Shown here in pieces: positions 11,477 to 19,565 of a stretch of 64,000 nt of DNA. How positions within the stretch are numbered: position 1 is the first letter of the stretch; each line of letters opens with the position of its first letter. Under the pieces are notes generated by a model. The model was not told where the DNA came from, did no database searches, and saw only the letters and a program-made list of their open reading frames with translations. Source of the DNA: an uncultured Marinobacter sp. (lineage in GTDB: Bacteria > Pseudomonadota > Gammaproteobacteria > Pseudomonadales > Oleiphilaceae); assembly GCF_946886895.1 (NCBI RefSeq), contig NZ_CAMPJO010000001.1:434001-498000 (forward strand). Reading direction: 5' to 3'. A program made the translations under genes and the position numbers.

Positions 11477-13177
11477 ATGAACGCACGGCAGCCTCGGCCC
11501 GACACCAACGCCTCCCAACCGGGTGACCGCTACCTGGCCGTCACCCACGAGGTCACCAACCAGCCACCGGCGCTGGAGAACTACAACCTCTTTGAGCAGG
11601 ACACCGCCCTGCGTGAGGCAACCCGGCGGGAAGGCGCCCAGGCTGCCCACGACGACCTGGTGGCCTTCGGTGCCCTGGCGGGCGCTGCCGAAACCATCGA
11701 CCTGGGGTTCCGGGCCAACGCCAACAAACCCGTGTTCAACAGCCACGACCGGTTCGGCCACCGGATCGACGATATCGACTTCCACCCGGCCTACCACCAG
11801 TTGATGGACATCGCGTTCCGGAACGGCCTGCACAGCAGTCCCTGGACCCACCCCGGCAAAGGCGCTCATGTCGCCAGGGCCGCCAAATACTACATGCACT
11901 CCCAGGTAGAGGCTGCCCACTGCTGCCCGATCACCATGACCTTCGCCGCCATCCCGTCAATCCGGAAACAGCCGGAACTGGCCGCCGACTGGGAAACACG
12001 CATCCTGGCCAACAGCTACGACCGCCGCAACCTGCCGGACAGCCAGAAAGCCTCCGTCACCATCGGCATGGCCATGACTGAAAAACAGGGTGGCAGCGAC
12101 GTTCGCGCCAACAGCACCCGAGCCTACCCGACCGGCCCACGCGGCCCCGGCCAGGCCTACGAACTGGTCGGCCACAAATGGTTTGTCTCCGCCCCCATGT
12201 GCGACGCCTTCCTGGTCCTGGCCCAGGCGCCAGGTGGCCTATCCTGCTTCCTGATGCCCCGTTGGCGCCCGGACGGCAGCAAAAACCCCTGGCAGATCCA
12301 GCGCCTGAAAAACAAAATGGGCAACGTCGCCAACGCCTCCAGCGAAGTCGAACTGCGAGGCGCCCTGGCGTGGCTGATCGGAGAAGAAGGCCGGGGCGTT
12401 GCCACCATCATCGAGATGGTCGCCATGACCCGTTTCGACTGCATGATCGGCAGCTCCGCCGGCATGCGCCAGGCCATCGCCCAGGCCAGCCACCACTGCC
12501 GCCATCGCAGCGCCTTCGGCCACCACCTGATCGACCAGCCACTGATGCAGAACGTCCTGGCCGACCTGGCCCTGGAAAGCGAAGCCGCACTGGCCTACAC
12601 CCTGCGCGTCGCCCGCGCCCTGGACAACCAGGACCAGGAACACGAACGCCTGCTGGCTCGCCTGGCCACCCCGGTTGGCAAATACTGGATCTGCAAACGC
12701 ACCCCGAACCACGCCTACGAAGCCATGGAATGCATCGGCGGCAGCGGCGTCATGGAAGACTGCATCATGCCCCGCCTGTTCCGGGAATCCCCGGTCAATG
12801 CCATCTGGGAAGGCAGCGGCAACGTCCAGTGCCTGGACACCCTGCGCGCCCTGCAGAAAGAACCGGAAACCCTGGACGCCTACTTCCGGGAAGCCGCCGA
12901 GGCCAAAGGCGCCGACCGCCGATTCGACCAGTTCCTGGCCCAGCTGCAGAACGACTTCGCCGACATCAGCGACTTCGAATACCGGGCCCGCAACCTGGTC
13001 GACCGCCTGGCGCTGGTCATGCAGGCCTCACTACTGCTGCGCCACTCAGACAAAGCCGTGGCCGACGCCTTCTGCGCCGCCCGACTGCAGTCCGGCGGCG
13101 GCATGAACTACGGCAACCTGCCCTCCGGCACGGACCCGGCAGCCATTATCAAACGGGCAACGCCTGTAGTAGGCTAG
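11477..13177 (+). CDS. AidB/isovaleryl-CoA-type acyl-CoA dehydrogenase
   Basis: 566-residue flavoprotein of the AidB subgroup, longer than the usual 380-residue acyl-CoA dehydrogenases. FAD/substrate-loop motifs visible: MTEKQGGSDVRAN, GHKWFVSAP, RLKNKMGNVANAS, and the C-terminal segment ECIGGSGVMED...LFRESPVNAIWEGSGNV. The start at 11477 has AGGAG 7 nt upstream and follows tetR by 2 bp; the longer frame would overlap tetR. AidB proteins are linked to alkylation response in E. coli, while close relatives act on branched acyl-CoAs; sequence alone does not separate these. Confidence 0.9.
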   Translation: MNARQPRPDTNASQPGDRYLAVTHEVTNQPPALENYNLFEQDTALREATRREGAQAAHDDLVAFGALAGAAETIDLGFRANANKPVFNSHDRFGHRIDDIDFHPAYHQLMDIAFRNGLHSSPWTHPGKGAHVARAAKYYMHSQVEAAHCCPITMTFAAIPSIRKQPELAADWETRILANSYDRRNLPDSQKASVTIGMAMTEKQGGSDVRANSTRAYPTGPRGPGQAYELVGHKWFVSAPMCDAFLVLAQAPGGLSCFLMPRWRPDGSKNPWQIQRLKNKMGNVANASSEVELRGALAWLIGEEGRGVATIIEMVAMTRFDCMIGSSAGMRQAIAQASHHCRHRSAFGHHLIDQPLMQNVLADLALESEAALAYTLRVARALDNQDQEHERLLARLATPVGKYWICKRTPNHAYEAMECIGGSGVMEDCIMPRLFRESPVNAIWEGSGNVQCLDTLRALQKEPETLDAYFREAAEAKGADRRFDQFLAQLQNDFADISDFEYRARNLVDRLALVMQASLLLRHSDKAVADAFCAARLQSGGGMNYGNLPSGTDPAAIIKRATPVVG

Positions 13178-13255
13178 AGGCATTGCGTCGACTCGTCGTG
13201 CTGATCGACCGAGCGATTAAGGCCGGCGAGCGTAGATGCCCCGTACAATGCCCGA

Positions 13256-13364
13256 GAGCCGGTGAGGGTGGGCTTCTCAAAACCTTGCGGAGCCATGGAT
13301 GGCGGAGCAGAGCGTACAGGGACGTATTCACAGCGTGTTTTGAGAAGCCCACCCTCATCGGCTC
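13256..13364. repeat. Long inverted-repeat element A with GGA-loop hairpin core
   Basis: Arms 13256-13283 and 13337-13364 are complementary at 27 of 28 positions. The core between them holds GCCATGGATGGC and GTACAGGGACGTA, each able to form a small hairpin with GGA in the loop. It fills most of the 203-bp gap between the AidB-like gene and the DUF503 gene, ending 16 bp before the latter's ATG. There is no transposase and no ORF of its own. It shares its core plan with the elements at 63674-63783 and 63867-63968. Confidence 0.85.
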
Positions 13365-13380
13365 CTGCACGGAACCAGAT

Positions 13381-13725
13381 ATGTCAGAAGCCCTGAGAAA
13401 ACTCCTAAAGGAAAGCAACGCGCCCCAGCAGCCCGTGATCACGCCCCACGTAGGCATCCTGACCCTGCATTTCCAGCTCTACGGCTGCGAAGACCTGAAA
13501 GCCAAGCGCAAAGTCTTCACCGCCCTAAAAGCCGTCTGGGGCAAAGAACCCGACCTGGCCGTGGCCGAAACCGCCGACCAGGAGGCCCTGGACTGCGCCA
13601 CCTGGACCATTGCCGCCCTCGGCACCTCCTCCCAGCAAATCACCCAACGCCTCGACCAGATCGAAAAAGCCATAGAAGAACGGGTGGATGCCGCCATACT
13701 GGACATCCACCGGGAAATACTCTGA
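13381..13725 (+). CDS. DUF503 family protein
   Basis: 114-residue protein whose central segment (VGILTLHFQLYGCEDLKAKR) is typical of DUF503: a short alpha/beta fold starting with a beta strand and an LKxKR turn. The function of the family is unknown. The ATG at 13381 follows the repeat element by 16 bp; no strong Shine-Dalgarno is visible, so expression may depend on that structured leader. Confidence 0.8.
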   Translation: MSEALRKLLKESNAPQQPVITPHVGILTLHFQLYGCEDLKAKRKVFTALKAVWGKEPDLAVAETADQEALDCATWTIAALGTSSQQITQRLDQIEKAIEERVDAAILDIHREIL

Positions 13726-13918
13726 CCCGGACACAGCAACCGGCATGGGGCCTTGTGGCGTAACGTCTCACCACACCGTATACTACGCCCCCTCAGGGAT
13801 GCCAGTACGCCTGCCAGCAGCAGGTGATCAGTAACCAACGCCGGACATCCGCTCCGGCCATATCCGCAGGGCACCCGGAACCGTCCCTTCGGATGACCAC
13901 TGAGTGTGAGTGGCGCCT

Positions 13919-15595
13919 ATGACCGGAAAGAAAAAATCCGCCCAGGCCTCCGTCGAGGCCATGTATCGCGTGTTCACGGTGCCCGAGGCGCCGGAATCCA
14001 CGCTGAGCCGGATTGACCAGAACATCTCCCGCAACCTTGCCGGCTTCCTGCAGGAGCACATCGTTGCGGTGGAACGGGACCTCTCGGATGTGGAGAAAGA
14101 CTTCTCCGATTACAGCATCCCGGAGAAACCCGTTTTCGTGTCGGAACAGGCCCAGTTCCTGCTCGACAAGCTGGTGGCCAACTCCGTTCACACCGCGTCC
14201 CCGGCCTTTATCGGGCACATGACCTCAGCGCTGCCGTACTTCATGCTGCCGCTGTCCAAAATCATGATTGCCCTGAACCAGAACCTGGTCAAAACCGAAA
14301 CCTCCAAGGCCTTCACCCCCATGGAGCGCCAGGTACTGGGGATGATCCACCGCCTGGTGTATCAGGAGGATGGTGCTTTTTATCGCAAGTGGATGCACGA
14401 CCCCCGCTACGCCCTGGGTGCCATGTGTTCCGGCGGTACCGTCGCCAACCTGACGGCCCTCTGGGTCGCCCGTAACCGCGCCTTCCCGGCCGAGGGAAGC
14501 TTTCGCGGCCTGCATCAGGAAGGCCTGTTCCGGGCGCTGAAATACTACGGTTACGAAGGCGCGGCCATCGTCGTCTCCCGTCGCGGCCACTACTCCCTGC
14601 GCAAAGCCGCCGACGTACTCGGGCTGGGCCGCGAGGCCCTGATTCCCGTGGATACCGACGACGAAAACCGGATCCAGACCGACGCCCTGCGCGACAAATG
14701 CCTGGAACTGCAGCGCCAGAAAATCAAAGTCATGGCCATCTGCGGCGTGGCGGGCACCACCGAAACCGGCAACGTCGACCCCTTGGACGCCATGGCCGAC
14801 ATCGCCCGGGAATTCGGCGCCCACTTCCACGTCGACGCCGCCTGGGGCGGGCCAACCCTGTTCTCTCGCACCTACAAACACCTGCTGCGTGGCATCGAGA
14901 AAGCCGACTCGGTCACCTTCGACGCCCACAAACAGCTTTACGTGCCCATGGGCGTGGGCCTCGTCGTGTTTCGTGACCCGAGCCTGGCCAGCGCGGTGGA
15001 ACACCACGCCCAGTACATCATCCGGAAAGGCTCCCGGGACCTCGGCAGCACCACCCTCGAGGGCTCCCGGCCCGGCATGTCCATGCTGATCCACTCCGGC
15101 CTGAAAATCCTGGCCAGAGAGGGCTACGAGATCCTGATTGACCAAGGCATCGACAAGGCCAGAACCTTTGCCGACATGATCGAAGCGGAGCCGGATTTCG
15201 AACTGGTCACCAAACCGGAACTGAACATCCTGACCTACCGCTACTGCCCGGAGAACGTTCAGCAGGCGCTGGCGGTTGCCGATCCACTACAGGCGGAAAA
15301 GCTCAATACCTGCCTGAACCGGATCACCAAGTTCATCCAGAAAACCCAGCGGGAACGGGGCAAGGCGTTCGTCTCACGGACCCGACTGGAGCCGGCCCGT
15401 TATTTCAATTTTCCGTGCATCGTGTTCCGGGTGGTGTTGGCAAACCCGTTGACCACAAAGGAAATCCTGGCGGACATCCTGGCAGAACAAAGGGATTTGT
15501 CAGGGGATGAGGGCATCGAAGATGAAATCAGCATCCTCCATCAGATGGCGGATGCGGTACTGAAACAGGCCAGCCCAAACGCGAGACAGGCCTGA
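13919..15595 (+). CDS. panP: PLP-dependent aspartate/glutamate decarboxylase, PanP type
   Basis: 558-residue group II amino-acid decarboxylase. The PLP-binding lysine is in TFDAHKQLYVPMG, the phosphate/ring contacts in CSGGTVANLTALW and HVDAAWGGP. The pattern and length fit PanP, the aspartate 1-decarboxylase supplying beta-alanine for pantothenate in marine gammaproteobacteria that lack PanD. A GTG at 13910 is also in frame; ATG 13919 is preferred, with a GAG 8 nt upstream. coaD, a later step toward CoA, is also in this window but unlinked. Glutamate decarboxylase activity cannot be excluded. Confidence 0.85.
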   Translation: MTGKKKSAQASVEAMYRVFTVPEAPESTLSRIDQNISRNLAGFLQEHIVAVERDLSDVEKDFSDYSIPEKPVFVSEQAQFLLDKLVANSVHTASPAFIGHMTSALPYFMLPLSKIMIALNQNLVKTETSKAFTPMERQVLGMIHRLVYQEDGAFYRKWMHDPRYALGAMCSGGTVANLTALWVARNRAFPAEGSFRGLHQEGLFRALKYYGYEGAAIVVSRRGHYSLRKAADVLGLGREALIPVDTDDENRIQTDALRDKCLELQRQKIKVMAICGVAGTTETGNVDPLDAMADIAREFGAHFHVDAAWGGPTLFSRTYKHLLRGIEKADSVTFDAHKQLYVPMGVGLVVFRDPSLASAVEHHAQYIIRKGSRDLGSTTLEGSRPGMSMLIHSGLKILAREGYEILIDQGIDKARTFADMIEAEPDFELVTKPELNILTYRYCPENVQQALAVADPLQAEKLNTCLNRITKFIQKTQRERGKAFVSRTRLEPARYFNFPCIVFRVVLANPLTTKEILADILAEQRDLSGDEGIEDEISILHQMADAVLKQASPNARQA

Positions 15596-15624
15596 AGCCA
15601 ACACCAAAAGTCTGGTGAGCCAGT

Positions 15625-15665
15625 AGGGTGGACGTTTCGAAAACTGTGCGGAGCCAGGGATGGCA
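15625..15665. repeat. Remnant of the inverted-repeat element family (D)
   Basis: The stretch around GTGCGGAGCCAGGGATGGC closely resembles the left half and first hairpin of element A (CTTGCGGAGCCATGGATGGC), including an upstream GGGTGG...TTTCGAAAAC-like arm. No matching right arm is found before the convergent gene that ends at 15717. It looks like a decayed half-element. Confidence 0.55.
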
Positions 15666-15716
15666 CTTTGCCCGGCACACCGCAAGTGGGGCAGAGGCTC
15701 CGAGTTTAACCCAACC

Positions 15717-15983
15717 TCAGTAAAGCGCCTCTTCATCATCCAGCACATCGTGGATGATATCCAGAAACATGCGGTCCGCCTCACTCCACTTTTCCGGAAT
15801 CCGGATCGTCGTGTTGGCGCTGATTTCCCGGGCAACAATCTCGTCGGCATTGGGCTCATTGCGGTGCTTGCGGGCGATCTCCATGGACTTGACGGCGATG
15901 GTCGGGTCGCTCAGCACCTTTTTGATAAACACCCGGAGCTCGTCAATCATCCTGGCCTGACGGCTCTCACTTGATGTACTCAT
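15717..15983 (-). CDS. Conserved small hypothetical protein
   Basis: 88-residue soluble, charged, probably helical protein with no membrane segment, signal or recognised domain. GGGGAG precedes the ATG at a good distance, which supports translation. It sits between panP (convergent) and the phosphate transporter gene and shares no operon with either. I do not recognise the family. Confidence 0.6.
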   Translation of the reverse strand: MSTSSESRQARMIDELRVFIKKVLSDPTIAVKSMEIARKHRNEPNADEIVAREISANTTIRIPEKWSEADRMFLDIIHDVLDDEEALY

Positions 15984-16081
15984 ACTTCACTCCCCGGACA
16001 ATTGGATGCTCGGGAGGCAAGCTGCCCCCGTGCTATCTGTATAGTATGGCCAAACTGGTCTGTGACAACCAGCCCGGCGCA

Positions 16082-17641
16082 TCAGATCAGCAGGCCCCGA
16101 AGGGTAAAGAACAGGATGGCAGCCATCAGCGCCGACGCCGGCACGGTAATGATCCAGGCCGCGGCAATCCGGAACAGGTGCGAGCGCTTGACCATCTCCT
16201 CGCGGTAAATCTTTTTCAGCCGCTTACGCTCGGATTTCGACAACGGCACCTGCTTCTTCTTTTTCGCCTGCTTGAGCAGCTTCTCCATCTCCTCGACCGA
16301 GGCGTTGCGGAAGTCGTCCAGGAACGGCTTCAGGCGTTCCTGTTCGTCCTGGTCGTGATGCTCCATGATCTTGTGCAGCTGGGTGGCGTAATTGGATTTC
16401 AGGTACTCCCGGAGAAACCCGACGCCGAATACGCCGCCAATGGCGATGTGGGTTGAACTGACCGGCAGGCCCAACTGCGAGGCCAGGATAACCGTGAGCG
16501 CGGCGGACAAGGCCACACAGAATGCCCGGGTCTTGTCCAGCTCGGTAATCTCGCTGCCCACGGTCTTGATCAGCCGTGGCCCGAACAGCATCAAGCCAAT
16601 CGCCAGCCCCAGGGCGCCGACCATCATGACCCACAGCGGGATACTGGCAGAGGTGACCACGGCACCGGCGGAAAGCGCATCGTTGATCGCCGCCAGCGGC
16701 CCGATAGCATTGGCAACATCGTTGGCGCCGTGAGCGAAGCTGAGCAGTGCCGCCGCAAAAATCAGCGGCCAGGTGAACAGGGTATTCACCCCACCGGCGT
16801 TGTTCTCCATGGTGGCGGCCTTGCGACCCACCAGCGTCCGCATGGCAACAAAGACCACGGCAGCAGCCGCCAACCCGATCAGGGTGGCCTCCAGAAACTC
16901 GACCTCCACGATCTTTTTCACACCCTTGATCATCAGGTAGGTGCCAAAGGCCCAGGCCATAATCGCCACCAGCCAGGGCACGAAGGTGCGGGCCGCCGGA
17001 ATGACATTCTTGCGGTAGAGCACCGTTTTCTTGATCACAAACAGGAACAGCGCCGCCAGGGCGCCGCCGAGCACCGGCGAAATCACCCAACTGGCCGCAA
17101 TCTTGCCCATGACGGCCCAGTCGGCAATGCCCCAGCCACCCGCGGCAATCCCGGCGCCCAGCACACCCCCTACAATGGAATGCGTGGTGGATACCGGCGC
17201 GCCCATCCAGGTGGCCAGGTTAAGCCACAGGGCCCCGGCCAGCAGCGCTGCGGTCATCAGCCAGACGAAGGCCTGACCGTTGTCCAGTGACGATGGGTCG
17301 ATGATGCCGCCCTTGATGGTGGACACCACATCCCCGCCGGCGATCAGGGCGCCCCCGGCCTCGAAAATCGCGGCAATGATCACCGCGCTGCCAAGGGACA
17401 ATGCCCCGGCCCCGACGGCCGGGCCAACATTGTTAGCGACGTCGTTGGCACCGATGTTGATGGCCATGTAGCCGCCGATGACGGCGGCGGCCATCAGCAA
17501 CATACTGTTCGGCATGCCCTCGCTGAACGCACCGACCGTCAGCCAGACGCCAAGCAGAAATAATAAGCTGAAACCAACCCGGTATCGTTCCGTGGAGGGG
17601 CTGGTGAGAAGGGTATCCAGGTATCCGCTTGAACGGGCCAT
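16082..17641 (-). CDS. Pit-type inorganic phosphate transporter
   Basis: 519-residue polytopic membrane protein. The two internally repeated signatures of the family are GANDVANNVGPAVG in the N-terminal half and GANDVANAIGPLAA in the C-terminal half. A large cytoplasmic loop rich in charged residues (QAKKKKQVPLSKSERKRLKK) precedes the last membrane span. The frame runs further upstream, but ATG 17641 (MARSSGYLDTLL) gives the normal N-terminus. It is divergent from a diguanylate cyclase gene, with a strong palindrome in the shared 199-bp region. Low-affinity phosphate import is the expected role; no Pho box was recognised. Confidence 0.9.
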   Translation of the reverse strand: MARSSGYLDTLLTSPSTERYRVGFSLLFLLGVWLTVGAFSEGMPNSMLLMAAAVIGGYMAINIGANDVANNVGPAVGAGALSLGSAVIIAAIFEAGGALIAGGDVVSTIKGGIIDPSSLDNGQAFVWLMTAALLAGALWLNLATWMGAPVSTTHSIVGGVLGAGIAAGGWGIADWAVMGKIAASWVISPVLGGALAALFLFVIKKTVLYRKNVIPAARTFVPWLVAIMAWAFGTYLMIKGVKKIVEVEFLEATLIGLAAAAVVFVAMRTLVGRKAATMENNAGGVNTLFTWPLIFAAALLSFAHGANDVANAIGPLAAINDALSAGAVVTSASIPLWVMMVGALGLAIGLMLFGPRLIKTVGSEITELDKTRAFCVALSAALTVILASQLGLPVSSTHIAIGGVFGVGFLREYLKSNYATQLHKIMEHHDQDEQERLKPFLDDFRNASVEEMEKLLKQAKKKKQVPLSKSERKRLKKIYREEMVKRSHLFRIAAAWIITVPASALMAAILFFTLRGLLI

Positions 17642-17720
17642 AACAGATGAGGTCTCTTTTGGTCTGAATGAAGCAGGCACGGGCCCTGCGCGGCAACTAT
17701 AAATTTTTTGCCATGAAATT

Positions 17721-17743
17721 GAAACATAACGGTCATGTTTCAC
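17721..17743. promoter_or_regulatory. 23-bp palindrome between divergent pit and diguanylate cyclase genes
   Basis: TGAAACAT(N7)ATGTTTCA has perfect 8-bp arms, and the match extends inward with one mismatch to 10 of 11 pairs around a central G. It lies 79 bp before the transporter start and 97 bp before the cyclase start, so one dimeric regulator could control both. The AT-rich AAATTTTTT nearby may be part of a promoter. Confidence 0.5.
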
Positions 17744-17840
17744 ACAGATCACAGAAACCGCTGAAGGGGCTGCAATGTTGCGCCTGTTTGGCTCATACTC
17801 GCCGCATAACGCCACCTTATAAAAATCCCACAAGGCTGCC

Positions 17841-18944
17841 ATGACCACACCCATCCCCACCGGCCACCACGCCGTCGGTGAACGCGAAGAGGCCCAGGTA
17901 TCACGGCTTTTGACCGGGTTGTCGGCCATGGCCATTGCCTTCCTGCTGGGCATTGGTGGCAAGGCCTGGTTCGTTGGCCACACCAGCCACGCCATCACCC
18001 TCTGGTGTTTCAGCGCACTGGTGGCCGGCAACATGCTGTGGTTCGCCCGCACCCGTGATCGCCTGCTCCAGAAGGGCGGGATGATCGTTATTGTCGGGCT
18101 GCTGTTTGCCTACCTGGTGGCGTCCGGCGGTGAGAGCAACACCGGGCCGCTCTGGTTCTATGTCTTTCCGCCGCTGCTCTTCTACCTGACCAGCCTGAAA
18201 ACCGGCACGGCGGTCTTGCTGTTCTGCTCTCTGGTGACAGTGGTGGTGTTTCAGTTCCCGGCATTGCCGCTAGTCGCGGCGGAATACAGCACCGATTTCA
18301 AAATCCGTTTTTTTGCCACCCTTATCTTCGAGTCGATCTTCTGTTTTGTGCTCGAGGCCAGCCGCCTCAAGGCCCGGAACGAACTGCTGGCTTTGGCGGA
18401 ATCCCATGAGAAAGCCTCCAGAACCGACGACCTGACGGGGCTGTCCAATCGGCGCGACATGCAGGAACGACTGGCCACCGAGTTCTCCCGTCACCAGCGG
18501 GCGGGCCATCATTTCTCCGTTGTCCTGGTCGATCTGGATTTGTTTAAAAATATCAATGACCACTACGGACACGACGCCGGCGACCAGGTACTGCGACAAT
18601 TCGCCAGTCTGATGAAAACCGTTATCCGGCAAACCGACATTGGTGCCCGCTGGGGCGGTGAGGAATTCCTGATACTGCTGCCGGACACCTCCCTGTTACA
18701 GGCGCTCACCCTCGCCGAACGGCTGCGGTCGGAGGTCGCCAGCACCCCCTTCCGCTCCGGCAACCAAACCCTGCCAGTAACCATCAGCGCCGGGGTCTGC
18801 TCCATCGCCAGCATCGGCTCGGTGAATGAACTGCTCCGGCAGGCGGACGTACACCTGTACAACGCCAAGGAAACGGGGCGAAACCGCATTGCTCCCCGGG
18901 TCCGCAGCCAGTGCGCAGGGCCCGCTGAACACACCGCGCCTTGA
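17841..18944 (+). CDS. Membrane diguanylate cyclase (GGDEF)
   Basis: 367-residue protein with about six N-terminal transmembrane helices (residues 20-170) and a C-terminal GGDEF domain. The active site reads GGEEF, and an intact RQTD product-inhibition I-site lies five residues before it. The metal/substrate region DDLTGLSNRRD and DLDLFKNINDHYGHDAGD are normal. It should make cyclic di-GMP in response to a membrane-sensed cue. An EAL phosphodiesterase gene follows after a flavodoxin gene, so opposing activities lie close together. Confidence 0.92.
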   Translation: MTTPIPTGHHAVGEREEAQVSRLLTGLSAMAIAFLLGIGGKAWFVGHTSHAITLWCFSALVAGNMLWFARTRDRLLQKGGMIVIVGLLFAYLVASGGESNTGPLWFYVFPPLLFYLTSLKTGTAVLLFCSLVTVVVFQFPALPLVAAEYSTDFKIRFFATLIFESIFCFVLEASRLKARNELLALAESHEKASRTDDLTGLSNRRDMQERLATEFSRHQRAGHHFSVVLVDLDLFKNINDHYGHDAGDQVLRQFASLMKTVIRQTDIGARWGGEEFLILLPDTSLLQALTLAERLRSEVASTPFRSGNQTLPVTISAGVCSIASIGSVNELLRQADVHLYNAKETGRNRIAPRVRSQCAGPAEHTAP

Positions 18945-19023
18945 GCCCCGGCCAGCCCGCCGTTATGATCGTGTGCCATACGAGCCTCAGGGCGTCAATT
19001 CCAACCGTCAACAGGAAAACCAC

Positions 19024-19485
19024 ATGGCAGCCATCCGCCTCCTGGTCGGCAGCGTGTACGGTGGCGCGCTGCTGACCGCCCGGGAAATCCGGACCACCCT
19101 GGAATCCGAAGGCCATCGGGTGACACTGCTGGAAGCGCCGGAACTCGGTGACATCACCTGCAACGACGAGCCCCTGCTCGTGTGCACCGCCACCACCGGC
19201 CAGGGCGAGCTGCCGCCCAACCTGCTGCCGTTCTATCTCGATCTCAGGGAGCAACTGCCGCAGCAGCCGGGTCGCCCGTTCGGGCTCATCGTGCTGGGTG
19301 ACAGCTCCTACGGCGACACCTTCTGCGGCGCCGGCGACCTGATGGAGGAGGCGCTGTACGAGACCGCCGCCCGCAAAGTCGGCGAGACCCTGCGCATCGA
19401 TGCCCTGGAAACCGCCGAACCCGAGCAGGAAGCCCTGCCCTGGGTGCGTCACTGGCTGACCCTGCTGGATGCCACGGACGCCTGA
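19024..19485 (+). CDS. MioC-like flavodoxin
   Basis: 153-residue single-domain FMN protein of the flavodoxin/MioC type. The FMN phosphate loop region is VGSVYGGALLTA near the N-terminus, followed by CTATTGQGELP and GDSSYGDTFCGAG, the usual second and third flavin loops. AGGA precedes the ATG. It probably carries electrons to a partner reductase; the partner cannot be identified here. Confidence 0.82.
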   Translation: MAAIRLLVGSVYGGALLTAREIRTTLESEGHRVTLLEAPELGDITCNDEPLLVCTATTGQGELPPNLLPFYLDLREQLPQQPGRPFGLIVLGDSSYGDTFCGAGDLMEEALYETAARKVGETLRIDALETAEPEQEALPWVRHWLTLLDATDA

Positions 19486-19565
19486 ACCGCGCCGGCATGA
19501 CGGGAAACTTGAGCCGCCGAACGCGACACGCCATACTCGAAGAAACCATAAGAAAACGGTAACCC

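Noticed and set aside
12178..13380. Long upstream extension of the DUF503 frame
   Set aside because: It runs out of frame through the AidB-like gene and the repeat; the real protein starts at 13381.
13779..13784. TATACT as panP -10
   Set aside because: The only -35-like hexamer (TTGTGG, 13753-13758) is 20 bp away and poor; too weak to list as a promoter.
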